This document shows, one piece after another, positions 26,660 through 35,622 of a stretch of 64,000 bases of DNA; within the stretch, counting starts at the first letter, position 1; each line of letters begins with the position of its first letter. The stretch covers positions 868,001 to 932,000 of the forward strand of contig NZ_JAGSYC010000026.1 of the NCBI RefSeq assembly GCF_025685545.1. Reading direction: 5' to 3'. The notes under the pieces were generated by a model. The model was not told where the DNA came from. It did no database searches and was given only the letters and a program-made list of their open reading frames with translations. Source of the stretch: Granulicella paludicola. GTDB taxonomy: Bacteria > Acidobacteriota > Terriglobia > Terriglobales > Acidobacteriaceae. Both the position numbers and the translations under genes were made by a program.

Positions 26660-28036
26660 CTACATCCAGTCGTTGCCGTACTGGACGGGGATCTGGGTGA
26701 AGGCGATGCGGGTCGGGGCGGAGTCTCGGGCGGGGAGCATGCCGGCGAAGTGCAGCGTGGAGTGGCCGTACTTGAGATTCAGCTTGTCCATGGTGTGGGA
26801 GAGCTGATTGCGGTTGCCGGGTTCTTCGAAGAGGCCCGCCTGGTATTCGGCTTCGGGGATGAGCTTAGTCATGGTGACGCCGACGAAGAACGGCTTCTGG
26901 TGCTCGGGGCCGTTGGGCGCTTGTTTCCAGCAGCCTTGCAGGGCGGCGAGCAGTGAAAGTGTGTCCTGCGCGGGCTGGAAGCGGGCCTCCATGCCCCAGC
27001 CGGTCTGGGTGATGCCGGAGGTGTGTTTGCGGACGCGGGCCTGGGCGGGGGCAGGAGCAGGTCCTTCGCTGCGCTCGGGATGACAATCACCCAGGGATCT
27101 AGCCTGATCGCGACTGAGGGAGTACTTGATGGTGACGGCGAGGGAGGCGGTGTAGAAATGCTCCATGCGGAGGCGCATGGCAGCTTTGTGGAGGAGCTTA
27201 TGGGCGACCGCCCAGGCGCCTTCGGGGGTGCGGTGTTCGGGGGCGAGGACGTGGGAGTGGCCGAGAGACTTCTGGATCTCGCTGGGGACGGGGGCGCCGT
27301 CGTCGCCGGTATCGTGGCCGCGGAGCCAGTGGTACATACGGTCGCCCCAAACGGAGTCCATGAGCTTGTGCATACCTGCGCGGTCTAGCGCGAGGAGCTG
27401 GGGCATGGTGGTGATGCCCTTGGCGTTGAGGCGGGCTTCGGTCCTGGCGCCGACGCCGGGGAGGTCGCGGAGCTCGAGGTGGGCGAGGGCGCGGGGAAGC
27501 TGTGAGGGCAGGAGGCCGATGAGGCCGTCGGGCTTCTGCATGTCGCTGGCGATCTTGGCGAGGTAGCGATTGGGCGCCATGCCGATGGAGCAGCGCAGGG
27601 TGCTGCCGACGTCGTCCTTGATGGCCTGCTTGATGTCGAGGGCGATGCGGCGGGCGTTGGGTGGCTGGCGCTCGCGGCCCATGAGCTGGCAGACCATCTC
27701 GTCGATGGAGGGATTGTGGGCGACGGGGCAGATGCGCTCGACGGCCTTAGTGATGTTGTGGGAGAACTTGGCGTAGACGGAGTGGTCGCTGGAGACGAGG
27801 ACGATGTCCGGGCAGAGCTGACGGGCTTCGGCGACCTTCGTGCCGGTGCGGATCTTGAGGGCTTTGGCTTCGTAGCTGGCAGCGATGAGGGTGCCGGTGT
27901 CGGCCATGGTGGCGGTAACGCCGAGGGGCCGGTTGCGGTACTCGGGGTGGAGCTCCTGTTCGACCGAGGCGAAGAAGGAGTTCAGATCGACGTGGAGGAA
28001 GCCGAAGAGGTCATCGGATTGGAGGGGTTCGGCCAT
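26660..28036 (-). CDS. dinB: DNA polymerase IV (Y-family) with an in-frame repeat insertion
   Basis: 458 aa Y-family translesion polymerase. Catalytic motifs FLHVDLNSFFASVEQ and NPSIDEMVCQ (SIDE) are intact; the thumb helix-hairpin-helix is LELRDLPGVGARTEARLNAKG. In the little-finger domain, residues about 316-328 read GDCHPERSEGPAPAP and are encoded by a dispersed palindromic repeat. ATG 28036 is preferred because a TATAAT lies 26 nt upstream; TTG 28057 would be at the transcription start itself. The C-terminal clamp-binding motif is not obvious. Confidence 0.92.
   Translation of the reverse strand: MAEPLQSDDLFGFLHVDLNSFFASVEQELHPEYRNRPLGVTATMADTGTLIAASYEAKALKIRTGTKVAEARQLCPDIVLVSSDHSVYAKFSHNITKAVERICPVAHNPSIDEMVCQLMGRERQPPNARRIALDIKQAIKDDVGSTLRCSIGMAPNRYLAKIASDMQKPDGLIGLLPSQLPRALAHLELRDLPGVGARTEARLNAKGITTMPQLLALDRAGMHKLMDSVWGDRMYHWLRGHDTGDDGAPVPSEIQKSLGHSHVLAPEHRTPEGAWAVAHKLLHKAAMRLRMEHFYTASLAVTIKYSLSRDQARSLGDCHPERSEGPAPAPAQARVRKHTSGITQTGWGMEARFQPAQDTLSLLAALQGCWKQAPNGPEHQKPFFVGVTMTKLIPEAEYQAGLFEEPGNRNQLSHTMDKLNLKYGHSTLHFAGMLPARDSAPTRIAFTQIPVQYGNDWM
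27056..27088. repeat. HPERSEG-family repeat inside dinB
   Basis: 33 bp identical to the intergenic copy at 21022-21054. Translated on the minus strand as part of GDCHPERSEGPAPA. Confidence 0.8.
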
Positions 28037-28062
28037 GGTCTCGCACCAGTGCTGCAAGAGAG

Positions 28063-28068
28063 ATTATA
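28063..28068 (-). promoter_or_regulatory. -10 box of dinB
   Basis: Perfect TATAAT on the minus strand, giving a transcription start near 28056 and a leader of about 20 nt before ATG 28036. No LexA-like dyad was recognised beside it. Confidence 0.5.
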
Positions 28069-28148
28069 TTCGCCGCTTCTTCGCTACGCTGGACGCAGGA
28101 AAAGGGCCGCTAGTGGCGACCCCTCTTCTTATTCCGTGCAGAGCTTCG

Positions 28149-28529
28149 TTATTTGCCGGAGACGGTCAGAACGAAGTAGTAGCTGCTCTTGGAGTCGAAG
28201 GAGCTGATGCTCTTGGTGTTGGACTTGACGCCGTTGGAGGTGGCCCAAAGCTCGTAGTCGGTGTTCTGCGAGAGAGCGCCGAAGTGGTACTTGCCCTCTT
28301 CGTCGCAGATGTAGGTTTTCACGCTGAGGCTCTTGGTGTCCTTGAGGTAGACGACCGAGCCAGGAAGGATCGCTTCGGTTTTATTGACGACCTTGCCGTC
28401 GACCGTGCGGTCTTTCTGTGTCGACTGGGCGAGCAGAGAAGGCGTGCCGACGGTGATGCAAAGCGCTCCCGGAACCATCAGCGTTGCGACAGCGAGCAGC
28501 AGGGCCGTGCGGGACGCACGCTTATTCAT
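28149..28529 (-). CDS. Secreted carboxypeptidase-regulatory-like (beta-sandwich) small protein
   Basis: 126 aa. A signal peptide begins MNKRASRTALLLAV and ends near SLLAQ. The rest, DRTVDGKVVNKTEAILPGSV then YICDEEGKYHFGALSQNTDY, is a carboxypeptidase-regulatory-like (CarboxypepD_reg) fold. ATG 28529 overlaps the stop of the upstream LysW-like gene by 8 bp, suggesting coupling. Role unknown. Confidence 0.8.
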   Translation of the reverse strand: MNKRASRTALLLAVATLMVPGALCITVGTPSLLAQSTQKDRTVDGKVVNKTEAILPGSVVYLKDTKSLSVKTYICDEEGKYHFGALSQNTDYELWATSNGVKSNTKSISSFDSKSSYYFVLTVSGK

Positions 28530-28731
28530 CTTCTTCATCTTCGTCGTCAGCGAGAAGGTCATCATCTTCATCATCGTATCCTTCTTCTTCGACGGGTGCT
28601 ATCTCAAGCGGATCGACGGAGACGATCTCGAGATCGGTGCCGCATTCGTCGCAGGTGACTACTTCACCAGCATCTACGTCGTCGACGTCGATGTCCAAAG
28701 GGTTATCGCATTCAGGGCAAACTACGGACAT
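28522..28731 (-). CDS. LysW-like zinc-ribbon protein with acidic tail
   Basis: 69 aa. The N-terminal half (CPECDNPLDID and GEVVTCDECGTDLEIVSVDP) matches LysW, the amino-group carrier protein of lysine/arginine biosynthesis, with two CxxC pairs for zinc. True LysW ends EDWGE; here the tail is a run of Asp/Glu ending DEEDE, so the C-terminal residue is still Glu. No lysX, lysZ or lysY gene is near. It could be a carrier protein or a repurposed zinc ribbon. Confidence 0.82.
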   Translation of the reverse strand: MSVVCPECDNPLDIDVDDVDAGEVVTCDECGTDLEIVSVDPLEIAPVEEEGYDDEDDDLLADDEDEEDE

Positions 28732-28934
28732 ACGGTTTCTCCTGTGGTGGCACGGCTTAGCGTGCGGTTAAGGTTTCGCGCTACGAGATGAGACGAGTAC
28801 GATGAAACAAGTTAGTACTCACCGTCCCAGATGAAGCCGCTTTCCTAGTTCTAGCGGGAGAGTGAACACACGTCAACCTTGTGTTGCCGGATTGGGCTAT
28901 ACGGTTGCCTCAAATCAGTATTTGGAGAGAGCAG

Positions 28935-30494
28935 ATGAATCGTAAGCGGTATATGGCGGTATGTGTTCTGGCGATGACAGCTTCGGCTGCGGGTGTGACG
29001 CAGCAGGCGTATACGGCCCTGCCGACGTCGCGGGTGGACCCAAAGATTGCGGCGGCGATTGCGCAGATCTCTCCTGACAACATTCATGCGGATATTGAAA
29101 AGCTGGTGTCGTTCAAAAACCGTTCGACGCTTTCGAGCATGGACAAGGACTTGCCGGCGGGTACGGGCATCAACGCGGCAGCGGACTGGATCTTCAGCGA
29201 GTACACGCGTATCAGCGAGAGCTGTGATGGCTGCCTGGAGGTGAAGCGCGACGACTTTGTGGAGGCTGCGAAGGCTGGCTCGCGGATAACGCGCGATACG
29301 CGGCTGCAGAACATCTACGCGGTGTTGAAGGGTTCGGATCCGGCACAGGCTGCGCGGCGCGTGCTGGTAACCGGACACTACGACTCGCGCAACTCCGATA
29401 ACTTCAATACGCATGATGCGGCGCCGGGAGCGAACGACGATGCCAGCGGCACGGCGGTTTCGATTGAATCAGCGCGAACGCTGGCGGCGGCGTGGAAGGC
29501 GGGATTGAAGTTTCCGTCGACGATCGTGTTTGTGGCGGTGGCGGGTGAGGAGCAGGGATTGAACGGCAGCCGCCACTTGGCCAGGCTGGCGAAGGCCGAG
29601 GGCTGGGAGCTGGAGGCGGTGTTGAATAACGACATCGTCGGCGGCGATACGACCGAGGGCGCGCCGTGGGACAAGTCGCAGGTGCGGGTGTTCAGCGAAG
29701 GCGTACCGAGCCCGGCAACGTTGGAAGAACTGCACACGCTGCAGACATATGGGTATGAATCAGATTCGCCTTCGCGCGAGGTTGCGCGAGCGATTGCAGA
29801 GGTGAGCGCGACGTATTTCCGCTCGGGCGAGGCTGCGGCACCGCCGGCGGCTCCGGGGCACATGCGGAGCCACCTGGTGCGGATGCTGCCTGCGTTTCAT
29901 CCGGTGCTGGAGTTCCGTCGCGACCGTTTCGGCCGGGGCGGCGATCACTCCAGCTTCAATGCCGAGGGATTTGCCGCGGTGCGCATCACGGAGTGGCAGG
30001 AGAACTTCAACCATCAGCACCAGGACCTGCGCACCGAGACGGGCGAGCTGCCGGACGGGACGGATGGGCCGGTTGAGTTTGGCGACTACCTGAAGTTTGT
30101 GGACACGAAGTACGTGGCGAACGTGGCGCGGATGAACTCGGCGAGCCTGGCGACGTTTGCGCTGGCTCCGGGCGAGCCGACGGACGTGACGTTTCCGGAT
30201 GTGAAGATCACCAATGGTTTCAACGACAACTTCTCGGTGATCAGCTGGAAAGCACCCGCGGGCGCGCCAGCGGGCACGACGTACGAGGTGGTGTGGCGGC
30301 CGACGGCGGCGCCGACGTGGACGAATGTTCAATCGGCGGGTACAGCTTTGACGCTGAAGCTCGGCATCTCAAAGGACAACGTTGTGTTTGGCGTGCGGAG
30401 TGTGGACGCGGCAGGGCATCGCAGCCCGGCGGTCGTGCCGTACCCGGCGCGGCGAGCGACGATGTCGCCTTCGGCACCGCGCAAGGCACAGTAG
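28935..30494 (+). CDS. Secreted M28-family metallopeptidase with C-terminal fibronectin-like domain
   Basis: 519 aa. Signal peptide MNRKRYMAVCVLAMTASA. Zinc ligands of the M28 family are visible: His and Asp in GHYDSR, Asp in GANDDASG, Glu-Glu in VAGEEQGLNGS, Asp in NNDIVGGD, and the last His in GRGGDHSSF. The final ~95 residues (VTFPDVKITNGFNDNFSVIS) look like a fibronectin type III-like beta sandwich. Aminopeptidase or glutaminyl-cyclase-like activity in the periplasm is likely. GGAGAGAG precedes the ATG. Confidence 0.9.
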   Translation: MNRKRYMAVCVLAMTASAAGVTQQAYTALPTSRVDPKIAAAIAQISPDNIHADIEKLVSFKNRSTLSSMDKDLPAGTGINAAADWIFSEYTRISESCDGCLEVKRDDFVEAAKAGSRITRDTRLQNIYAVLKGSDPAQAARRVLVTGHYDSRNSDNFNTHDAAPGANDDASGTAVSIESARTLAAAWKAGLKFPSTIVFVAVAGEEQGLNGSRHLARLAKAEGWELEAVLNNDIVGGDTTEGAPWDKSQVRVFSEGVPSPATLEELHTLQTYGYESDSPSREVARAIAEVSATYFRSGEAAAPPAAPGHMRSHLVRMLPAFHPVLEFRRDRFGRGGDHSSFNAEGFAAVRITEWQENFNHQHQDLRTETGELPDGTDGPVEFGDYLKFVDTKYVANVARMNSASLATFALAPGEPTDVTFPDVKITNGFNDNFSVISWKAPAGAPAGTTYEVVWRPTAAPTWTNVQSAGTALTLKLGISKDNVVFGVRSVDAAGHRSPAVVPYPARRATMSPSAPRKAQ

Positions 30495-30514
30495 ACTAAA
30501 ACTCAGGAGTTCTG

Positions 30515-31354
30515 ATGGCGTTTCGTTCCAACGGGCCGGTGATGCTGGCGCTGCCTCCGTTCCGCGGTGTGACGCGGCGCATCATTCTGACTGCGCTGAT
30601 TGCGTACTTTGGGCTGGCGATCATTGGCCTGCTATCGCCGGAGATGGATATCCGGCTACATAACCTTGCGGGACTGGTGCCGGATATTGCGCTGCATGGT
30701 GCGGTGTGGCAGTTTTTGTCGTATCCGTTTGTGACAGAAGGTCTGCTGAACCTGCTGTTTGCGCTGCTGTCGGTGTGGTTCTTTGCGTCGGCGCTGGAGG
30801 AAGAGCGCGGCGGCCGCTGGCTGATGGAGTACTTTCTGCTGACGACCATTGGTGGTGGTCTGCTGGCATCGCTGATCGCGGTGGCACTCGGACCGGGGAA
30901 CCGCTGGGTGCCGTTCGCGCAGACAATGGGGCTATGGCCGTTTGTGCTGGCTGCTGTGGTGGCGTTTGCGTATGCGAATCCGGAGCAAGAGGTTCGGTTC
31001 CAGTTCATCCTGAGCGTGAAGGCAAAGTACCTGGCGGTGATTTATGTGCTGGTGTACCTGGCGCTGGCACTGGTGGGTGGGGACCGTTTCGGTTCGGCGG
31101 TGGCCGTGCTGGCGGCGCTATGCGGGTTTGTGTTCCTGCACTTTGCACCGCGGCGCGGGGTCCGGGTGGCGGTGAGCGAGTGGTGGTTCGGAATTCGTAA
31201 TGCGTACTACCGTGCGAAGCGTCGGAGAGCGGCGAAGAAGTTCACGGTGTACATGCGAAAGCAGGGCAAGGACGTGAGCCTCGATAAAGATGGGCGGTAT
31301 ATCGATCCGAACGGGACGCCGCGCGATCTGAGCGATAAGAAGTGGATGAACTGA
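30515..31354 (+). CDS. Rhomboid-fold membrane protein lacking the catalytic serine motif
   Basis: 279 aa with about six helices in the rhomboid order. The N-terminal half has HGAVWQFLSYPF and EGLLNLLFALLSVWFFASALE, which match rhomboid TM1-TM2. The serine motif GxSG is absent; the matching region, residues 135-141, reads AQTMGLW. The last His is present in VFLHFAPRRG. So it is probably an inactive rhomboid (derlin/iRhom-like). A basic cytosolic tail of about 50 residues follows. Confidence 0.8.
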   Translation: MAFRSNGPVMLALPPFRGVTRRIILTALIAYFGLAIIGLLSPEMDIRLHNLAGLVPDIALHGAVWQFLSYPFVTEGLLNLLFALLSVWFFASALEEERGGRWLMEYFLLTTIGGGLLASLIAVALGPGNRWVPFAQTMGLWPFVLAAVVAFAYANPEQEVRFQFILSVKAKYLAVIYVLVYLALALVGGDRFGSAVAVLAALCGFVFLHFAPRRGVRVAVSEWWFGIRNAYYRAKRRRAAKKFTVYMRKQGKDVSLDKDGRYIDPNGTPRDLSDKKWMN

Positions 31355-31361
31355 CCGCGAG

Positions 31362-32615
31362 TTAGAGCGGAATGGGGTCGGTGTGAGTGGAGTGTGAGGG
31401 CCAGAAGACGATGGCCAGCAGACCTGCGACGATCAGCATGGTGCAGGTAAGAGCGACGCAGCCGGGCCAACCGGCGAGCCTGTAGGCGATCCCGGGGAGG
31501 ATGCCACCGGCGGTGCCACCGATGTAGTAGCTGCAGATATACATACCAGCAGCGGAGACGCGGGCCCCGGCGGGAGCGGCGTCGCGGAGAAAGCTGTTGG
31601 CACAGGTCTGCGAGATGAAGATGCCGGAGCTGGCGAGCGACAGGCCGAGTGCGACCACAAAGAGCGACGGAACGAGTGTGAGCAGAGAGCCAGTGATGCA
31701 GAGAGCGATCGCGCCGAGCATGCCGTGGCGCAGGCCGATCTTTGCGAGGATGGTGCCGGCGGCGAGGGTGGCGGCGAGACCAAAGAGGTAGACGGCGAAG
31801 AGATAGCTCAGCTGCTGGGTGGTGAGGTTGAAGGGTGACTCGCTCAGGTAGAAGGTGATGAAGCTGAAGATGGAGATCAGCGTGAACAGCATGCAGAAGC
31901 CGATGCCAAAGGTGGCAGCGAGGCGCGGGTTGCGGAGGTTGTTCAGAACCGGGGTGAAGCGCGAAGCCGCGGTGCCGCGCTTGTGCTTCATGGCCGGGGG
32001 CTTAAGGAGGCGCAGGGTGACAGCGGCGCCGATGAGACCTCCAATGCCGAGCACGAGGAAGACGGGACGCCAGCCGAGGTGTGCGGCGATGGTGCCTCCG
32101 AGGAAGCGGCCGGTGAAGCCGCCGAAGACGGTGCCGGCGACGTAGGCGCTCATGACGCGGGGGACAAGCAGGGCGGGCCACTCTTCGGTGACGTAGGCGA
32201 TGGTGAGGATGAAGATGCCGGGGGTGACGAGGCCTTGAATAAGACGCCAGAAGGCGAGCACATTGAGGCTGGTGGCGGTCGCGGTGAGCAGCGTGGCGGT
32301 CGCAAGCGCGAGCATGGAGGCAAGGATGACTCGCTTGCGGGGGAAGCGTTCGCCGAAGAGGGCCAGCAGCGCGGAGGAGACGGCGACGCCGACGGTGGAG
32401 GCGCTGATAGTGAGGCCTACGTGGACCTCAGACGCATGGAAGACATGCGCGAGCAGCGGCAGGAGTGGCTGCGTGCAGTAGAGATCGAGAAAGGCGAAGG
32501 TGCCGCAGAAGAAGACGGCGAGGACGTGGCTGTAGGGACGAAGGCCGCTGGGAGTCGAAGAAATTTCGGAGGGCTGGGCGGAGTTCGTCGCTGACGTAAC
32601 TGCAACAGACGACAT
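31362..32615 (-). CDS. MFS transporter (Bcr/CflA or YnfM-like)
   Basis: 417 aa, twelve predicted helices. The motif ALFGERFPRKRVILASMLAL after helix 2 is the MFS loop 2-3 signature (G..D/ERxxRR). The start at ATG 32615 (MSSVAVTSATNS) is followed by an unstructured N-terminus of 35 residues. Drug or metabolite efflux; substrate unknown. Divergent from the aldo/keto reductase gene, so the shared 121-bp gap probably holds both promoters. Confidence 0.9.
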   Translation of the reverse strand: MSSVAVTSATNSAQPSEISSTPSGLRPYSHVLAVFFCGTFAFLDLYCTQPLLPLLAHVFHASEVHVGLTISASTVGVAVSSALLALFGERFPRKRVILASMLALATATLLTATATSLNVLAFWRLIQGLVTPGIFILTIAYVTEEWPALLVPRVMSAYVAGTVFGGFTGRFLGGTIAAHLGWRPVFLVLGIGGLIGAAVTLRLLKPPAMKHKRGTAASRFTPVLNNLRNPRLAATFGIGFCMLFTLISIFSFITFYLSESPFNLTTQQLSYLFAVYLFGLAATLAAGTILAKIGLRHGMLGAIALCITGSLLTLVPSLFVVALGLSLASSGIFISQTCANSFLRDAAPAGARVSAAGMYICSYYIGGTAGGILPGIAYRLAGWPGCVALTCTMLIVAGLLAIVFWPSHSTHTDPIPL

Positions 32616-32736
32616 GGAGATTGGATGGCTGGGGCAAGCTGCCGACGCAGGTTTTCCTGCGGATTGGGCGGTGATCGGCTGGTGGTTGGCATCCTGCGGG
32701 GGTTGGGGGCACTCCAACGAAGTGAAAAGGAGAATC

Positions 32737-33684
32737 ATGCAGAAGCGCACACTGGGCAAGAGCGAGTTGGAGATTGTGCCGTTGGTATTCGGCGGCAACG
32801 TGTTTGGATGGACGATCGATGAGGCGACCTCGTTCGGAATTCTGGATGCGTTTGTGGACCGCGGGTTCAACTGCATCGACACGGCGGATGTGTACTCGGT
32901 GTGGGTGCCGGGGAACAAGGGTGGCGAGTCGGAGACGATCATCGGCAAGTGGCTGAAGCAGAGCGGCAAGCGCGACAAGGTGACGCTGCTGACAAAGGTC
33001 GGCATGAAGATGCCGAATGGCGAGGGCCTGTCGAAGAAGTGGATCTTCGAAGAGGTGGAGAACTCGCTGAAGCGGCTGCAGACGGACTACATCGATCTGT
33101 ACCAGTCGCACAAGGATGATGAGGCGACGCCGCTGGAAGAGACGCTGGATGCGTATGCGCAGTTGATGGATCAGGGCAAGGTGCGGTTCATCGGGGCTTC
33201 GAACTACAAGGGCGACAGGCTGCGGGAGGCGGCGAAGGTGGCCGATGCGAAGAAGCTGCCGAAGTATGTGACACTGCAGCCGGAGTACAACCTGCATGAT
33301 CGTCAGGACTACGAGAAGGACCTTGCGCCGGTGGCAGAGGAGCTAGGTTTGGGAGTGATTCCGTATTTCTCGCTGGCCTCGGGATTTCTGACGGGCAAGT
33401 ATCAGACGCTTGAGGACAGCCAGGGCAAGAACCGCTCGTCGCGCGTGGAGAAGTATTTCGATGAGCGCGGCATGAAGATCCTTAAGGCGCTGAAACAGGT
33501 AAGTGAGGAGACCGGCGCGGAGCAGGCTGCGATCTCGCTGGCATGGCTGCTGGCGCAGCCGACGATCACGGCTCCGATTGCGAGTGCGACGAGCACGAAG
33601 CAGCTGGATGCGTTGTTTGCAGCTGTGGAGTTGGAGTTGAGTGCGGCGCAGGTGTCGACGCTGACGGACGCCAGCGCGTACTAG
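32737..33684 (+). CDS. Aldo/keto reductase
   Basis: 315 aa NADPH-dependent aldo/keto reductase. The catalytic tetrad is visible: Asp and Tyr in NCIDTADVYSVW, Lys in LLTKVGMKMPN, and His in DLYQSHKDDE. The cofactor loop near the C-terminus (ASATSTKQLDALF) fits. AAAGGAGAATC precedes ATG 32737. Substrate unknown; likely aldehyde detoxification, possibly with the divergent MFS pump. Confidence 0.93.
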   Translation: MQKRTLGKSELEIVPLVFGGNVFGWTIDEATSFGILDAFVDRGFNCIDTADVYSVWVPGNKGGESETIIGKWLKQSGKRDKVTLLTKVGMKMPNGEGLSKKWIFEEVENSLKRLQTDYIDLYQSHKDDEATPLEETLDAYAQLMDQGKVRFIGASNYKGDRLREAAKVADAKKLPKYVTLQPEYNLHDRQDYEKDLAPVAEELGLGVIPYFSLASGFLTGKYQTLEDSQGKNRSSRVEKYFDERGMKILKALKQVSEETGAEQAAISLAWLLAQPTITAPIASATSTKQLDALFAAVELELSAAQVSTLTDASAY

Positions 33685-33696
33685 CCGGCAGGAAGG

Positions 33697-33736
33697 AAAG
33701 CGCGTGTCGCACGTAGATTCTGCGACACGCGCTTTT
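33697..33736. terminator. Bidirectional terminator between aldo/keto reductase and aspS
   Basis: Perfect 15-bp stem AAAGCGCGTGTCGCA / TGCGACACGCGCTTT with a 9-nt loop. Confidence 0.85.
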
Positions 33737-33755
33737 GTTCAGTCGTGGTGATCGA

Positions 33756-35615
33756 CTAGCTGCGGACGACGGTCTTCAAGCTGAGCGCGCGGAGTTGTTC
33801 GTCGCTGACGGTAGTGGGAGCGTCGACCATGAGGTCGATGGCCTTGGCGGTCTTCGGAAAGGCGATGACTTCGCGGAGTGAGGAGGCGCCGGCGAGGATC
33901 ATCACGATGCGATCGAGGCCGAGCGCGATGCCGCCGTGCGGGGGCGTGCCGTACTCGAGTGCGTCGAGGAAGAAGCCGAAGCGCTGGTGAGCTTCCTCGT
34001 CGCCCATGCCGAGCGAGCGGAAGATCTCTGCCTGCACGTCCTTGCGATGGATACGGATGCTGCCGGAGCCGAGCTCGGTGCCATTGAGGACGACGTCGTA
34101 GGCGAGCGCGCGGACGGAGCCCTTGTCGTTGACGAGCGCGCCGCTTTTGATGTCCTCTTCGTGCGGCGAGGTGAAGGGATGATGGGCTGCGTCCCAGGTC
34201 TTGGCTTCCTCGTTCCACTCGTACATGGGGAAGTCCGTAACCCAGAGGAACTTGAAGTCGGCAGCGGTGCCGGTCTGTTCAAAGAGCTTGTGTTTGTCCG
34301 CGTACTTCTTGGCGAGCTCAAGGCGCAGGGCACCGACGCGCTTGTAGATCCACTGGGGATCGTAGTTCCACATGGCGGGTGTGCCGAGCTTGGGTGTGAT
34401 GACGATGCCGAGGTCTTCGGTGGAGTGCGAGCTGCCGTTGAAGATGGACATCTCCAGGCTGAGCTTGCCGTCAATGGCTTCTGCGAGGGGAACGAAGGTG
34501 GCGTTGGTGCGGAGGCGAGCGACGTCGAGCATGTCGAGACCGCTGTCGCCGAAGGTGGCGCGGATCTCGGCGAGCAGGGCCTTGCGGGCGGTGCCGCTCA
34601 TCTCGCCAACCTGCGGGATGGTGAAGCCAAGTACGGGGAGAGCGGCTTCGATCTTGAGGGTCTCGCGGAGCTCGGGTGTGAGGGTTTCGGTGAGGTCGAC
34701 CATGGCGGGGAGGCGCATGTCGGGCTTGTCGATGCCGTACTTTACGATGGCCTGGTCGTAGGTCATCTGGATGAAGGGCTCGGCGGGAAGCGTGATGCCC
34801 GCAGCGGAGAAGGCGGCATGCAGGAAGCCTTCGGCGGTGGCGAAGATGGTCGCCATCTGCGGGAAGCTGACTTCGAGATCGATCTGGGTGAAGTCGGGCT
34901 GGCGGTCGGCGCGGAGATCTTCGTCGCGGAAGCAGCGGGCGATCTGGAAGTAGCGGTCGAAGCCGGAGACCATCAGCAGCTGCTTGAAGATCTGCGGCGA
35001 CTGCGGAAGCGCGAAGAAGTGGCCGGGATGCACGCGGCTGGGAACAAGGTAGTCGCGAGCGCCTTCTGGGGTAGAGCGGGTGAGGAGCGGGGTCTCGATC
35101 TCGAGAAAGCCGTTGTCTGAGAGGAAGTCGCGGATGGCGCGGGTGACCTTGTGGCGCAGCAGGAAGTTCTTCTGCAACTCGGGACGGCGCAGATCGAGGT
35201 AGCGATACTTCAGTCGAATCTCTTCGTTGGTGATGGGACCGTCGTCGGCGATGGGGAATGGCGGGGTTTTCGCATCGTTGAGCAGCAGGAGCGAGGTCGC
35301 GACGAGCTCGATGTCGCCGGTAGGCATCTTGGGATTCTTGAGGCCTTCGCCGCGTTCGCGAATCTTGCCGGTAACGGCGACGACGAACTCTGGGCGCGCG
35401 GCCTCGGCCTTGGCGTGGGCTTCGGGTGAGGATTCCTGATCGATGACCACCTGGGTGATGCCAGTGCGGTCGCGGAGGTCGAGGAAGATGAGACCGCCGT
35501 GGTCTCGGCGGCCATTGACCCAGCCCATCAAGGTTACGGTTTCGCCGGAGTTCGAACTGCGCAGATCGCCACAGTAGTGGGAGCGCTGGAGGGTGCCTAG
35601 AAAGTCGAGTGTCAC
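33756..35615 (-). CDS. aspS: Aspartyl-tRNA synthetase
   Basis: 619 aa class II synthetase of the bacterial type (anticodon-binding OB fold at 20-110, catalytic domain, GAD insertion near 300-410). Motif 2 is visible around FRDEDLRADRQPDFTQIDLE, and motif 3 in GGIALGLDRIVMILAG. GTG start with AGAAGGAT upstream and TACAAT 9 nt before the codon. Whether it also charges tRNA-Asn cannot be read here. Confidence 0.96.
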   Translation of the reverse strand: MTLDFLGTLQRSHYCGDLRSSNSGETVTLMGWVNGRRDHGGLIFLDLRDRTGITQVVIDQESSPEAHAKAEAARPEFVVAVTGKIRERGEGLKNPKMPTGDIELVATSLLLLNDAKTPPFPIADDGPITNEEIRLKYRYLDLRRPELQKNFLLRHKVTRAIRDFLSDNGFLEIETPLLTRSTPEGARDYLVPSRVHPGHFFALPQSPQIFKQLLMVSGFDRYFQIARCFRDEDLRADRQPDFTQIDLEVSFPQMATIFATAEGFLHAAFSAAGITLPAEPFIQMTYDQAIVKYGIDKPDMRLPAMVDLTETLTPELRETLKIEAALPVLGFTIPQVGEMSGTARKALLAEIRATFGDSGLDMLDVARLRTNATFVPLAEAIDGKLSLEMSIFNGSSHSTEDLGIVITPKLGTPAMWNYDPQWIYKRVGALRLELAKKYADKHKLFEQTGTAADFKFLWVTDFPMYEWNEEAKTWDAAHHPFTSPHEEDIKSGALVNDKGSVRALAYDVVLNGTELGSGSIRIHRKDVQAEIFRSLGMGDEEAHQRFGFFLDALEYGTPPHGGIALGLDRIVMILAGASSLREVIAFPKTAKAIDLMVDAPTTVSDEQLRALSLKTVVRS

Positions 35616-35622
35616 AATCCTT

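Noticed and set aside
33936-35120. A 394-codon frame on the + strand rich in Gly/Glu/Val
   Set aside because: Antisense shadow of aspS, which has complete motifs.
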